Assembly: GCF_016919005.1 (NCBI RefSeq)
Contig: NZ_JAFFQE010000004.1
Span: 372,001 to 436,000, forward strand
Direction: 5' to 3'
Source of the DNA: Desulfopila inferna
Lineage (GTDB): Bacteria > Desulfobacterota > Desulfobulbia > Desulfobulbales > Desulfocapsaceae
DNA length: 64,000 nt
Shown here: piece after piece, positions 26,778 to 35,952 of the stretch
How the letters are laid out: each line of letters opens with the position of its first letter
Numbering within the stretch: position 1 is the first letter of the stretch
Notes under the pieces: model-generated
What the model saw: the letters and a program-made list of their open reading frames with translations, nothing else
The model's database searches: none
What the model was told of the DNA's origin: nothing
Position numbers and translations under genes: made by a program

Positions 26778-29700
26778 ATGGATGAAAAACGTATGGAAAA
26801 GCATCTGGTAACTATCGGTATAGATTCGGATGCGTTGCGGGCAAATCTGCTGGAGACTGCAGGTGAGGTAGTTATCGCCTCGGAGCTTGAGCCTCTGCTC
26901 GATATCGTCAAGAAGTTCAAAGGAATTCACTCCAGCCTGGAGAGTCTGCTCTATGAGATCTCCCATCCTTTTCGCAATTGGGAAATTATTATCCCTCTTT
27001 TGCGAAGCTTTGCCCTGAGAAATTTCAGTCATTTTATCCGTCACGAGAAGGGACCCCATGCCGTCCGTCTTTTTGGGCAGATCTTTTTTGAAGCGATAAA
27101 GGATTCAGAGAAGAACAGTGCGCTGCTCGCTCAGATTATAGAGGCGAAGCTGGCCTGGATTGAAAAGATATTACATCTTCTGGATGCCGAAACTCTTCTT
27201 CACTACGAGAGTGCACTCAACGAAATTTTCGAGAAGATGCAGAGCCTCGAAGATGGCGACAGCCCCATAATGCTGCATATCGTCCAGGGACAGCATCCCA
27301 TGAAACGCCTGGCAACCCTGCTTCATAAGGCTTCTGCACAAGAAAGGATTCCTTTCGACTACCGCCCTGTGGCTTCACTCATGCGCACGGTTCTGCTGAA
27401 GAACTACGGCTACTGGCTCGGCGAGGATGATCCCATGCCCTGGTTTTTTGCACGCAGCGGAATTCTTAAAAATGAATTTCACTCTGCCGATCTCTTTAAT
27501 TCCATCAGCCATCAATCGATACATCGTTACCGGCGGGAGCTGCAGGATATCGATATTGAAAAAGATCCTTATGACGGACTGGGACGGATACTGGAACTTC
27601 CTGCTCATGTCGATATTGTCCGCTTTTATAAACAAATACCCGCACGCCTGGCGGAGTCTGCCGAGGAGGAAGGCAGGCTGGAGGCCATTGATATAGGGAA
27701 TAATACTCTTGCTGAAAACTGGAAGCTGCTTTTTCTCTTCAAGATCATGAACACCGAGGGGCTTTATCTCATCCATGAAGAATCGCTCAGAGAGATTAAC
27801 CGCAGCCTGGTGCAACTGATTCGGCAGCAGAGTTTTGAAGAGATTGAGGAGTTTCTCCTTACCACCTTCGAGCTGCTCAGGGCCAATGTCAATAAATACC
27901 CGCATACCTCCCTGCAGTGTATCCAGGTGCTGGGCGGAGAGGTGTTCAACAGGGGCAACAGCAGGATGGTGGAGGCCTTTCTTTTCAGTGTAGTGCGTTT
28001 TGGATTTCAATATGCCAATGTCATCGGTGTCGATGAAGACTGGCAGCCGCTGACCAATCCGGCGCATTTGAGCAATATCCGGGTCTGGCTCCATTTGATC
28101 GAGCAGGAGCCGAAATGGTGTTCTACCCTCTTTTCCGCCCTTATCATCAACCTGAAGCTTACGGGTACCTGTGTCAAGGATACCGATCTGTTTCAAAGAG
28201 ACATCACTGAACTCCTCAATCATCCGATCGAACCCATTTATAATCTGGCCAAACAGTTCACCAAGTTGATGCCTGTATTTTTCAACGAGATCGGAGCCGA
28301 GGGAGAACTCAGGGATGTATCGACGGAGCTCGACGAGCTCCACAAGCGTCAGGACGTTCTCATCCACTTTCTGCGGAAGCAGAGTCATGTGGAAAGCTCA
28401 AATCTTATCGTCAACTTTATCAAGGCTATTTTTTACTTCTGGAAAAATAAAGATAAGGAACGGCTCAAACCCTTCCTCCCGGCAGAGGTATATAGCCAGG
28501 TGTCCACCAGCGGCAGATTTATCGACGAGCAGCATATTCTTACCACGCGGCTTTTTGCCGATGCAGGCTTTGAAGGTATCAGCAATATTCTCGACTGGGA
28601 CAGCCTCGAATGTAAAAGGTATCTCGATGCCCAGGATGACCTGTCTGTTGCGGAGCGCCGCCGTTTTGAGCTGCTTGTCCACATGTACAAGCTGCTGGAC
28701 AAGAAGTACAATCTCGGCATTCAGGAGCTTCGCTCTGAGCTGATCCAGGCATCGCAGGAAGGAATCGAGGGTATGGACGGGCTTCTTGATGATCTCAAGA
28801 ACAGCGATACCATTTCCGGATTGAAGGCAATGCTGAGCAGGCTGGAGGCGCTCAAGGAAATAATACTTTCCGAGGAGTGTTTCGAGGCGCAGGAGGATAT
28901 TTACTATAAAAGGCATATCGCCGTTGATATTCCCTCGGTCTATGGGCGCTACCGCGAGCGCAAGTTTGATAGCCTCAGTCTCACCTTTCGCCTGGAGAAT
29001 CTGGCCAATACATATCTTGAAAATCTGCCGGAAACGGTAAATCTCTCTTTCATTACCCAAGCCACCCTCTACAGGGTTGTAACGTGTATCGAACTCTACT
29101 TGCGGGCCCTGAAAATTGACGGCATCACCTCCCGACGTCTCGACATCTACCTGACCCTGCTCAGGAATTCGCTGAAGGTGCGTCGTTTCTCCTACACTCA
29201 GTATCTTGACATTTTCCGAGGCATGGCGGAAGGGGTCAAGGATATCATCTATGCCTTCTATACAAACATTCATCAGAACAACCTTTCCATTATCATACCG
29301 CAGATCAGCGCAAAAGATTTGCTGACAAAATACAGATCCAAGTTCGACGAGAATGATAAGGCCAATACTTTGCACCGCCTCTCGGAGGCCTTTTTTCGCG
29401 ACCTGATAGCCTCGACTTTCGGTCTGCAGCATCTCGACAATTTTATTATCCGCATTCTGCAGACCCTGGAGAACCAGAGGAATATTCTCGACAAGGAAGG
29501 GATCGATTTGCTTATGACCTACAATCCCGAAAAGGCCATTTCCTCGCTCTACAAGGTCAATCCCTATACCAATAACCTCATCCACCTGGGCAACAAGGGT
29601 TTCAATCTTCTCAACCTGATTAACGACAATAAGCCGGTGCCTGCGGCTTTCGTGATCACCACCGAAGTATTTCGCTGCCGTGATGTCGTCTTCGATTTTT

Positions 29701-31067
29701 CCAAAGCACGAGAGGAATTCATGCAGCGAATACGTGCGGCGCTAACCGAGATTGAGGAGCGTACCGGCAAGATCTTCGGTTCACCGGACAAGCCGCTGCT
29801 CCTGTCTATTCGTAGTGGAGGGGCCATTTCCATGCCCGGCATGATGGCCACCATTCATAACGCCGGCTACAACGAAGAGCTGATTGAAGAGCACGTCCGC
29901 GAACACGGCAACGCCTATTTGTGTTGGGATAATTTTCGCCGCTTCGTTCAGTCCTGGGCCATGATTTCCGGGATGAAGAGGGAGGACTTCCAGGAGTTGA
30001 TGGATAACGCCAAAAAAAGGTACAACGTCAAACTGAAACGGGAGTTTTCATCCGAACAGATGAAAGAGCTGGCCCTTTCCTATCGCGAATTAGCCAGAAA
30101 GAGGGATTACGATATCCCGGAAGACCCATGGCTGCAGCTGATAGGCGGCATAGAGAGAGTACTCGATTCCTGGGAAACCCGTAAGGCCCGAGATTATCGC
30201 AAGGTCATGGATGTTTCGAACTCCTGGGGAACCGCTGTCATTGTTCAGGAAATGGTCTTTGGCAATCGCTCCGACTCGGCGGGATCCGGGGTGCTTTTCA
30301 CCTCGCATCCGTACAGGAAGGTGCAGCGGGTCGCCCTCTGGGGAGACTATGCCTACGGTGATCAGGGTGAAGATATCGTTTCCGGATTGGTCACCAGCCG
30401 TGCTATATCGGTGGAACAGGCGGAACTCGATGGCCGTGAAATCGACGACACGCTGGAAGTGCGTTTTCCGGAAATCTACCATAAGCTTCTTCTTATCGCC
30501 AGAGATCTGGTCTATGAAAAGCGTTGGAATCCCCAGGAGATAGAATTCACCTTCGAAGGAGCTTCCCCGGATGACTTGTATCTTCTGCAGACCCGGGATA
30601 TGATAACAATCAAGAAGAAGGAGCGTCTCAACGTTTTCGTGGAGACGCCGGATTTCGAGCAATATCTGCTCGGCAAGGGTGTAGGAGTTTCGGGATCCGC
30701 TCTGTCGGGCCGGGCCGTGTTTTCCGAAGGAAATATTCGGGAGCTGCGCCGTACCGACCCCGAAAGTCAGCTCATCCTGTTCCGTCAAGATACCGTGCCG
30801 GAGGATGTCAAGGTGATCAATATGGCCGACGGTCTGATAACCTCACGCGGCGGCCAGACCTCCCATGCCTCCGTAGTGGCCGTCCGGCTGGAAAAGACCT
30901 GCGTTGTCGGCTGCAAGCATCTGAAGGTTTATGAGAATTGGCAGTATTGTGAGATCGATGGGGTTCGTATAGGTTTTGGCGATCCGGTGGCTATAGATGG
31001 CCGCAATGGTTTGTTGTTGCGGGGCAATCACGAAATTCGGGAAGAAATGCATATATTGCCGATTTAG
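26778..31067 (+). CDS. Giant PPDK-like dikinase with unrecognised 930-aa N-terminal region
   Basis: The 1429-aa protein ends in a pyruvate-phosphate-dikinase-type catalytic half. A PPDK ATP-grasp domain starts near residue 938 (LGNKGFNLLNLI) with LLLSIRSGGAISMPGMM at about 1010 and LQTRDMITIKKKE. A phosphohistidine swivel domain follows with GGQTSHASVVAVR, His1363 being the expected phosphate carrier. The C-terminal PEP/pyruvate TIM barrel of PPDK is absent. Residues 1-930 are helix-rich, lack TM or signal sequences and match nothing I know. The acceptor is therefore unknown; it could be a protein, glycan or small molecule as in glucan or rifampin phosphotransferases. It is monocistronic. The ribosome site is weak. 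Confidence 0.8.
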   Translation: MDEKRMEKHLVTIGIDSDALRANLLETAGEVVIASELEPLLDIVKKFKGIHSSLESLLYEISHPFRNWEIIIPLLRSFALRNFSHFIRHEKGPHAVRLFGQIFFEAIKDSEKNSALLAQIIEAKLAWIEKILHLLDAETLLHYESALNEIFEKMQSLEDGDSPIMLHIVQGQHPMKRLATLLHKASAQERIPFDYRPVASLMRTVLLKNYGYWLGEDDPMPWFFARSGILKNEFHSADLFNSISHQSIHRYRRELQDIDIEKDPYDGLGRILELPAHVDIVRFYKQIPARLAESAEEEGRLEAIDIGNNTLAENWKLLFLFKIMNTEGLYLIHEESLREINRSLVQLIRQQSFEEIEEFLLTTFELLRANVNKYPHTSLQCIQVLGGEVFNRGNSRMVEAFLFSVVRFGFQYANVIGVDEDWQPLTNPAHLSNIRVWLHLIEQEPKWCSTLFSALIINLKLTGTCVKDTDLFQRDITELLNHPIEPIYNLAKQFTKLMPVFFNEIGAEGELRDVSTELDELHKRQDVLIHFLRKQSHVESSNLIVNFIKAIFYFWKNKDKERLKPFLPAEVYSQVSTSGRFIDEQHILTTRLFADAGFEGISNILDWDSLECKRYLDAQDDLSVAERRRFELLVHMYKLLDKKYNLGIQELRSELIQASQEGIEGMDGLLDDLKNSDTISGLKAMLSRLEALKEIILSEECFEAQEDIYYKRHIAVDIPSVYGRYRERKFDSLSLTFRLENLANTYLENLPETVNLSFITQATLYRVVTCIELYLRALKIDGITSRRLDIYLTLLRNSLKVRRFSYTQYLDIFRGMAEGVKDIIYAFYTNIHQNNLSIIIPQISAKDLLTKYRSKFDENDKANTLHRLSEAFFRDLIASTFGLQHLDNFIIRILQTLENQRNILDKEGIDLLMTYNPEKAISSLYKVNPYTNNLIHLGNKGFNLLNLINDNKPVPAAFVITTEVFRCRDVVFDFSKAREEFMQRIRAALTEIEERTGKIFGSPDKPLLLSIRSGGAISMPGMMATIHNAGYNEELIEEHVREHGNAYLCWDNFRRFVQSWAMISGMKREDFQELMDNAKKRYNVKLKREFSSEQMKELALSYRELARKRDYDIPEDPWLQLIGGIERVLDSWETRKARDYRKVMDVSNSWGTAVIVQEMVFGNRSDSAGSGVLFTSHPYRKVQRVALWGDYAYGDQGEDIVSGLVTSRAISVEQAELDGREIDDTLEVRFPEIYHKLLLIARDLVYEKRWNPQEIEFTFEGASPDDLYLLQTRDMITIKKKERLNVFVETPDFEQYLLGKGVGVSGSALSGRAVFSEGNIRELRRTDPESQLILFRQDTVPEDVKVINMADGLITSRGGQTSHASVVAVRLEKTCVVGCKHLKVYENWQYCEIDGVRIGFGDPVAIDGRNGLLLRGNHEIREEMHILPI

Positions 31068-31258
31068 ACCAGCGCATACCATCACGCTACTTATCCAGAG
31101 CCTCACTGGTTTTCTGATGTTGATTCTGACGGTGATATCGCCTTCACATAAACATTTTCCTGGAACAGTAAATTGTCTTCAGTTTACCTCTCCTGCTGGA
31201 ACAAAGAGAAGTGAATTCGAACAAATATATTGGCAAAGAGTAAAAGGAGGCCAAAATA

Positions 31259-31474
31259 ATGTCGCAATTTGAAAAAGGTTTAAAGCTGTACAGTGCTGTG
31301 AGAAAGAAAGCCCAAAGTCTGGAAATGGTTCCCGGAACCAAGAGTATGACGGATTTGATATGGCAGATACAGGAGCGGGAGGGCAACCCTTGCTGTTTCC
31401 GCAAACAGGCGAAGTGTTCTGAAACCTCATGCTGCTGGCAGGCGGCCTGTGGTGCGGACATGGTCAAAAAATAA
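31259..31474 (+). CDS. Cys-rich 71-aa hypothetical protein
   Basis: I do not recognise the family. A strong AAAGGAGG site lies 8 nt before ATG 31259, which supports real translation. The N-terminal half is helical and basic (FEKGLKLYSAVRKKAQ). The C-terminal half has six cysteines: Cys45-46, Cys53, Cys58-59 and Cys64, in the pattern CC-x6-C-x4-CC-x4-C. This suggests metal or Fe-S binding, or thiol chemistry. No signal peptide. It is convergent with the DUF2892/BigR-like pair. Confidence 0.65.
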   Translation: MSQFEKGLKLYSAVRKKAQSLEMVPGTKSMTDLIWQIQEREGNPCCFRKQAKCSETSCCWQAACGADMVKK

Positions 31475-31494
31475 AGTGACTGTCTCTCTTTCTG

Positions 31495-31704
31495 TTACCT
31501 GGTTTCCGGGACACCCAGGGCCTTAAGAATCAAGGCCAGAGGACAGAATTTGGTGATACCGTACTGCAGAAGATTAGCACCGACAAAGGCGGTGAGAAAA
31601 AGCCAATAGCTGCTGTGAAAAAGAGGGCTTACGGGGACGCCGAAGGCCAGGCTCAGAAGAATCATTGAGCCGGCTATGGCATGTACCCAGTCCGTTACAA
31701 TCAT
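31495..31704 (-). CDS. DUF2892 (YgaP-like) inner-membrane protein
   Basis: This 69-aa protein is a two-helix DUF2892 unit, the domain found at the C terminus of the rhodanese YgaP. The signatures are RI/HAIAGSMILLSLAFG in helix 1 and LTAFVGANLLQYGITKFCPL in helix 2, with the invariant Cys-Pro. DUF2892 proteins occur with rhodanese, sulfur dioxygenase or ArsR-type regulators. The start lies 25 bp after the BigR-like repressor stop, so they form one operon and the product probably serves sulfane-sulfur or thiol homeostasis (inference). Confidence 0.85.
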   Translation of the reverse strand: MIVTDWVHAIAGSMILLSLAFGVPVSPLFHSSYWLFLTAFVGANLLQYGITKFCPLALILKALGVPETR

Positions 31705-31729
31705 GGTGTTTACCTCGGCGGCTGCATTA

Positions 31730-32035
31730 TTACTTGAAGTCAGGACAAAAAACTTCCTGCATATTCAGGATCAGATCGAGAATGCGTTTGTCGGTAATAC
31801 GATTATAGATAAAGTTGGCATCCTTTCTGAAGTCGATAATACCCTGATTGCGCAGAATATTAAGATGCTGCGAAACATTGGCATTGGTGGTCTTGACCTC
31901 ATTGCGGATATCACCCACAGACAATTCGCGATCCTGCAGGAGGCAGAGAATCTTCAGTCGGATAGGGTGGGACATCGATTTCAGAATTTTGGCGACAGCC
32001 TCTATCTGTTCATCTTTCATCTGTTCAGCTTTCAT
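31730..32035 (-). CDS. ArsR-family repressor, BigR/SqrR-like persulfide sensor
   Basis: The 101-aa winged-helix regulator has the ArsR core: ILKSMSHPIRLKILCLLQDREL, NVSQHLNILRNQGII and a wing DFRKDANFIYNRI. Two cysteines, Cys31 in KILCLLQ and Cys97 in EVFCPDF, sit where BigR and SqrR carry the pair that forms a tetrasulfide with reactive sulfur species. No other Cys is present. ATG 32035 has TTAGGTG about 8 nt upstream; longer in-frame starts are unsupported. It precedes the DUF2892 gene, the usual type of target. Repression relieved by sulfide or persulfide is inferred. Confidence 0.88.
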   Translation of the reverse strand: MKAEQMKDEQIEAVAKILKSMSHPIRLKILCLLQDRELSVGDIRNEVKTTNANVSQHLNILRNQGIIDFRKDANFIYNRITDKRILDLILNMQEVFCPDFK

Positions 32036-32366
32036 ATGGTTGCACCTAATGTTTATTTTAGCAAATAGTTTAATGCTCGGAAATATTTTGTAAAGTTTTT
32101 TTTGTCTGATCTTTAAACATTGCCAATGCTTCGTAATCAAACGAACTGTGCATCTTGCCGTGATCGCAGGGTGGCCGGTTGGGACGGCGGAGTGTGCAGG
32201 GTGGAGATATCGACATGTCCTCTTTCTCTTGAAAATTGAGGAAATACTTGATTCGACGGCTAGAAAAAGGTTTACTGTCCTTGCAATCTGGTGTTCAATC
32301 TCGCTGTGAGATTGATAACACAACAGATCTTAACGTGTATTACATTTTTTACCGGGGAGGAGATTG
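32036..32366. other. Divergent intergenic region, BigR-like gene / isochorismatase-fold gene (331 bp)
   Basis: No gene is supported. It must hold both promoters; the BigR-proximal 60 bp is AT-rich. A small CAATCTC/GAGATTG hairpin lies at 32296-32314. Confidence 0.35.
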
Positions 32367-32948
32367 ATGAGCACATATACACTTGTAAAGCCCACCGAAT
32401 GCTGTCTCCATATAATTGACCCGCAGAAAAGCCTGATGAGCCAGATAACCGAGGCTCAACGGGTCTCAAGAGTTATCGGGCTGCTGATACAGTGTGCCGA
32501 AATTTTGAAAATACGGACTCTGGCCAATACACAGTACATCAAGGGACTAGGACCCTATGTCGACGACCTTGAGAAGCTGGTCACCAACATTCCCCGCCGT
32601 GATAAAGTTGAATTCAGCGCTTATAGGAACAAAGAGACTATGCAGCTCTTCGATTCTCTCAGCGAGGGCATTTCAACGGTTATAATGGTTGGGGTTGAGA
32701 CCCACATATGCATCTACCAGAGTGCTATGGGGGTGTTGGCGAGGGGCCTTACGCCCTGGATAGTGGCAGATGGCGTGTCTTCGCGAAACCTTGCGGACCA
32801 CGAGCTTGGCCTGGCGAGATTACGACAGGCAGGTGCGGTTGTGGGCCCCGCAGAAATGATCATTTATGAGCTGCTCGGCAAAGCTGGAACCGCGGAGTTC
32901 AAAGAGATGCTTCCGTACATCATCGCCTTTATTAAAGCAGGACAATGA
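32367..32948 (+). CDS. Isochorismatase-family cysteine hydrolase
   Basis: The 193-aa protein has the isochorismatase-like alpha/beta fold. Expected catalytic residues are Asp18 in HIIDPQKS, a Lys in the KVEFSAY region, and the nucleophile Cys in VGVETHICIYQSAMG. The latter block is the classic VxxxCV motif with the cis-peptide VET. Substrates of this family include isochorismate, nicotinamide and N-carbamoyl compounds; small hydrolases of this length are usually of unknown specificity. ATG 32367 has GGGGAGGAG upstream. It precedes alaS. Confidence 0.85.
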   Translation: MSTYTLVKPTECCLHIIDPQKSLMSQITEAQRVSRVIGLLIQCAEILKIRTLANTQYIKGLGPYVDDLEKLVTNIPRRDKVEFSAYRNKETMQLFDSLSEGISTVIMVGVETHICIYQSAMGVLARGLTPWIVADGVSSRNLADHELGLARLRQAGAVVGPAEMIIYELLGKAGTAEFKEMLPYIIAFIKAGQ

Positions 32949-32977
32949 AGAAATCAAATAAAGATGGTTTTAAAAAG

Positions 32978-33003
32978 ACATCGAAGTTGTCGAGTCCATC
33001 AAT
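32978..33003 (-). repeat. Family A repeat fragment A5
   Basis: The terminal piece reads TTGATGGACTCGACAACTTC on the minus strand. It lies between the isochorismatase-fold gene and alaS. Only the end of the element is present. Confidence 0.45.
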
Positions 33004-33032
33004 AAACATAACCAAACAATAGTAGAAAACAT

Positions 33033-35678
33033 ATGACAGGAAATGAGATTCGCTCCAGGTTTTTAGAATATTTCAGAAAAAAGGGTCATACCATCGTCGA
33101 CAGCTCATCGCTGGTGCCGGCGGATGATCCTACTCTACTCTTTACCAATGCCGGCATGGTGCAGTTCAAGACGGTATTCATGGGTGAGGAAAAAAGGGAT
33201 TATCTCAGAGCTACGACCAGCCAGCGTTGTGTCAGGGCCGGTGGAAAACATAATGACCTGGAAAATGTCGGCTATACCGCCAGACACCACACCTTTTTTG
33301 AAATGCTCGGAAATTTCAGTTTTGGAGACTATTTCAAAAAAGAGGCTATTGATTTTGCTTGGGAATTTCTCACCAGGGAGCTTGGTCTGCCTCCTGAAAA
33401 ACTATGGGTGTCGATCTTTGAGGATGATGACGAGGCTCAGCAGTTATGGGAAAAGATTGAGGGTTTGCCGGCGGGCAGAATCGTGCGGATGGGCGAAGAG
33501 GATAATTTCTGGGCGATGGGAGACACCGGTCCCTGTGGGCCGTGTTCGGAAATTCATATCGACCAGGGTGCAGAGGCCGGCTGCGGCCGCCCGGAGTGTC
33601 AGCTGGGCTGCGACTGCGATCGCTTTCTGGAATTGTGGAATCTGGTCTTCATGCAGTTTAACCGCTCGCCTGACGGTAAAATGACGCCTCTGCCGAAACC
33701 AAGCATCGATACGGGCATGGGACTTGAGCGTGTTGCCGCGGTGCTGCAGAATAAGCTCAACAACTACGATTCGGATCTCTTTGCTCCGCTCATGAATGCA
33801 CTGGAAAAGCTCTCCGGCAGGAGCTATGGAGAGAATGAAGAAACCAATGTGGCCATGCGCGTCATTGCCGACCACGCCCGGGCCGCCACCTTTCTTGTCG
33901 CCGATGGCGTCCTGCCGGGAAATGAAGGCCGGGGCTATGTATTGCGTCGCATCATGCGAAGGGCTATCCGGTTTGGTAAAAATCTCGGTCTTAAGAAGCC
34001 CTTCATGGATGAGGTTACCGCAGTGGTCTCATCCTCTATGGAGCATGCCTATCCGCATCTCAAAGATGCCACGGAACTTCTGAAAAAAGTGGTTCGAAAG
34101 GAAGAGGAGCGTTTCCTTGAAACCCTGGAAAACGGTCTGGTACTGCTCGATGAAGAGGTTAGCCGCCTGCAGAAAAGCCAAGAGAAAGTCATTCCCGGTG
34201 ATTTTATTTTTAAGCTGTATGACACCTATGGCTTCCCTGTGGATATCGTCAGGGATATTTCCCTGGAGCGGGGCATCGGTTTCGATGAGCCGGGATTCAG
34301 CGCTGCTATGGAAAGTCAGCGTGCCAAATCCAGAGCGGGTCGCAAGGGAGAGGGCATCAGGCTTCGTGGAGCGGGAGTGAAACAATTGCTCGAGGAGGGC
34401 CGCAAGGCTCGTTTTCTGGGTTATGACCAGCTCAGCGTCAATACTGTCGCACAGGCACTGCTGGATGAATCAGGCTCTATGATTGAGTCAATCTCCGGGA
34501 ACGTGGCCGGGCAGCTCTTTGTTCCCGAGACTCCGTTTTATGCGGAGTCAGGCGGGCAGACAGGAGATATCGGAGAGGTTACCTGGTCGGGAGGATCGGC
34601 GAAGGTGCTGACCACCTACTCCGAAGGAAATCTCATTCTTCATAGGATCAAGGTAATTAAGGGAGAACTCAAAGCCGGACAGCCGGTCGAAATGAAGGTC
34701 GAGATTGCCGGCAGGAAGGAAACCGCCGCCAATCATACAGCAACCCATTTGCTGCAGGCCGCACTGCGGGAGATATTGGGGGATCATGTCAAACAGGCAG
34801 GTTCTCTGGTGGGACCGCAGCGACTTCGCTTCGATTTCACCCATTTTTCACCCCTGAGTGCAGCTGAAATAGAGAGCATTGAAAAGGCCGTCAATGCCAA
34901 GATTCGTGAAAATATCGTGGTGCGTACCAGGTTGCTGAGTCGGGAAGACGCTATTGCCGAAGGGGCGACAGCGCTTTTCGGTGAAAAATATGCAGAACAG
35001 GTCCGGGTGGTCAACCTCAAAGACTTCAGCAAGGAGCTCTGCGGTGGTACACATGTTTCCGCAACCGGGGAAATCGGTGTCTTCAAAATTCTGGCGGAAA
35101 ACGGCATCGCCTCGGGAGTGCGGAGGATAGAGGCAATTACAGGCCGGTCTGCCTTTGACTTTCTCTCTGTTGTCTATCAGAGGCAGGAGCAGATTGCCAG
35201 GTTGCTGGGCAGCCGTCCCGAGGATCTGGTGGAAAGAGTGGGTAGCCTTCTTGAGGAACATAAGAAACTGGAAAAAAAGGTGACTGAGCTTTCCCGGGAA
35301 ATTGCCGGTTCCGATCTTGACACTCTGCTCGATCAGGCCATCGAGGTTGAAGGCATTAAAGTAGTTGCGGCCGAGATAGTCCTCGACAGTCCGCAGACCC
35401 TGCGCGAAGTAGGAGACAAAGTCAGAGACCGCCTTGATAGTGGTGTTGCTGTCCTGGGAGGCGTAATTAAAGGCAAGGTTGCCCTGCTGGCAATCGTCAC
35501 TCAAGATCTCACAGGAAAAATCACCGCGGGTGAGCTGGTCAACCGAACAGCCAAAATTGTCGGCGGCAAGGGCGGCGGCAGGCCGGATATGGCTCAGGCG
35601 GGGGGGAATTTTACCGATAAGATCGGCGAAGCGATCCGCGCTGTCCCACAAAATGTAAGCGATATTCTCAAAGGTTAG
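33033..35678 (+). CDS. alaS: Alanyl-tRNA synthetase
   Basis: AlaRS charges tRNA-Ala and hydrolyses mischarged Ser/Gly-tRNA. The 881-aa chain has the class II core (TSQRCVRAGGKHNDLENVG, FFEMLGNFSFGDYFK, GMGLERVAAVLQ), the editing domain with NHTATHLLQAALRE, and the second zinc/editing block ELCGGTHVSATGEIG. The C-terminal DHHA1-type oligomerisation domain ends in GGKGGGRPDMAQAGG. It is monocistronic or the last gene after the isochorismatase-fold gene; the ATP synthase operon follows after 274 bp with its own promoter. Confidence 0.97.
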   Translation: MTGNEIRSRFLEYFRKKGHTIVDSSSLVPADDPTLLFTNAGMVQFKTVFMGEEKRDYLRATTSQRCVRAGGKHNDLENVGYTARHHTFFEMLGNFSFGDYFKKEAIDFAWEFLTRELGLPPEKLWVSIFEDDDEAQQLWEKIEGLPAGRIVRMGEEDNFWAMGDTGPCGPCSEIHIDQGAEAGCGRPECQLGCDCDRFLELWNLVFMQFNRSPDGKMTPLPKPSIDTGMGLERVAAVLQNKLNNYDSDLFAPLMNALEKLSGRSYGENEETNVAMRVIADHARAATFLVADGVLPGNEGRGYVLRRIMRRAIRFGKNLGLKKPFMDEVTAVVSSSMEHAYPHLKDATELLKKVVRKEEERFLETLENGLVLLDEEVSRLQKSQEKVIPGDFIFKLYDTYGFPVDIVRDISLERGIGFDEPGFSAAMESQRAKSRAGRKGEGIRLRGAGVKQLLEEGRKARFLGYDQLSVNTVAQALLDESGSMIESISGNVAGQLFVPETPFYAESGGQTGDIGEVTWSGGSAKVLTTYSEGNLILHRIKVIKGELKAGQPVEMKVEIAGRKETAANHTATHLLQAALREILGDHVKQAGSLVGPQRLRFDFTHFSPLSAAEIESIEKAVNAKIRENIVVRTRLLSREDAIAEGATALFGEKYAEQVRVVNLKDFSKELCGGTHVSATGEIGVFKILAENGIASGVRRIEAITGRSAFDFLSVVYQRQEQIARLLGSRPEDLVERVGSLLEEHKKLEKKVTELSREIAGSDLDTLLDQAIEVEGIKVVAAEIVLDSPQTLREVGDKVRDRLDSGVAVLGGVIKGKVALLAIVTQDLTGKITAGELVNRTAKIVGGKGGGRPDMAQAGGNFTDKIGEAIRAVPQNVSDILKG

Positions 35679-35768
35679 GTTCCAGGTTTCCCCAAATGTG
35701 ATAGTTTGCACAGGTCTACCAAAAAAAACAAGATTTTCAGTGCTAAGTTCAAGTCATATATAAATTGG

Positions 35769-35797
35769 TTGACACCTGAGAATATTTGCAGTAAAGA
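35769..35797 (+). promoter_or_regulatory. Candidate promoter of the main ATP synthase operon
   Basis: The -35 TTGACA (35769-35774) is perfect; a weak -10 TAAAGA lies at 35792-35797 with 17-bp spacing. The predicted start is near 35804. Confidence 0.45.
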
Positions 35798-35810
35798 TTT
35801 TTCACGTTGT

Positions 35811-35874
35811 GAATGACCATTCATTTTTAATACTGAATGGCGATTCATTCTCCACTTTTTTTACTTGTACAAGT
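35811..35874. promoter_or_regulatory. Cluster of three palindromes in the atp operon leader
   Basis: GAATGACCATTC (35811-35822) and GAATGGCGATTC (35835-35846) are two related 12-bp inverted repeats with centres 24 bp apart. ACTTGTACAAGT (35863-35874) is a third, perfect 12-bp palindrome. They lie just downstream of the promoter, as TetR-type operators often do. No cognate regulator gene is adjacent. Confidence 0.5.
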
Positions 35875-35952
35875 ACGTCTTCTTCAATATGTCGTCATTC
35901 GGGAAACCGGATGTTAAATGTTTTTATCTAAGCCGATCGGGAGCGTGTAAAC

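Noticed and set aside
28398-29585. 395-codon minus-strand open frame inside the dikinase-like gene
   Set aside because: It is antisense to a continuous plus-strand gene, has no ribosome site and no recognisable motif.
32036-32323. N-terminal extension of the ArsR-type regulator to 32323
   Set aside because: The added 96 residues are low-quality and unlike any ArsR protein. ATG 32035 has a ribosome site and gives the standard length.
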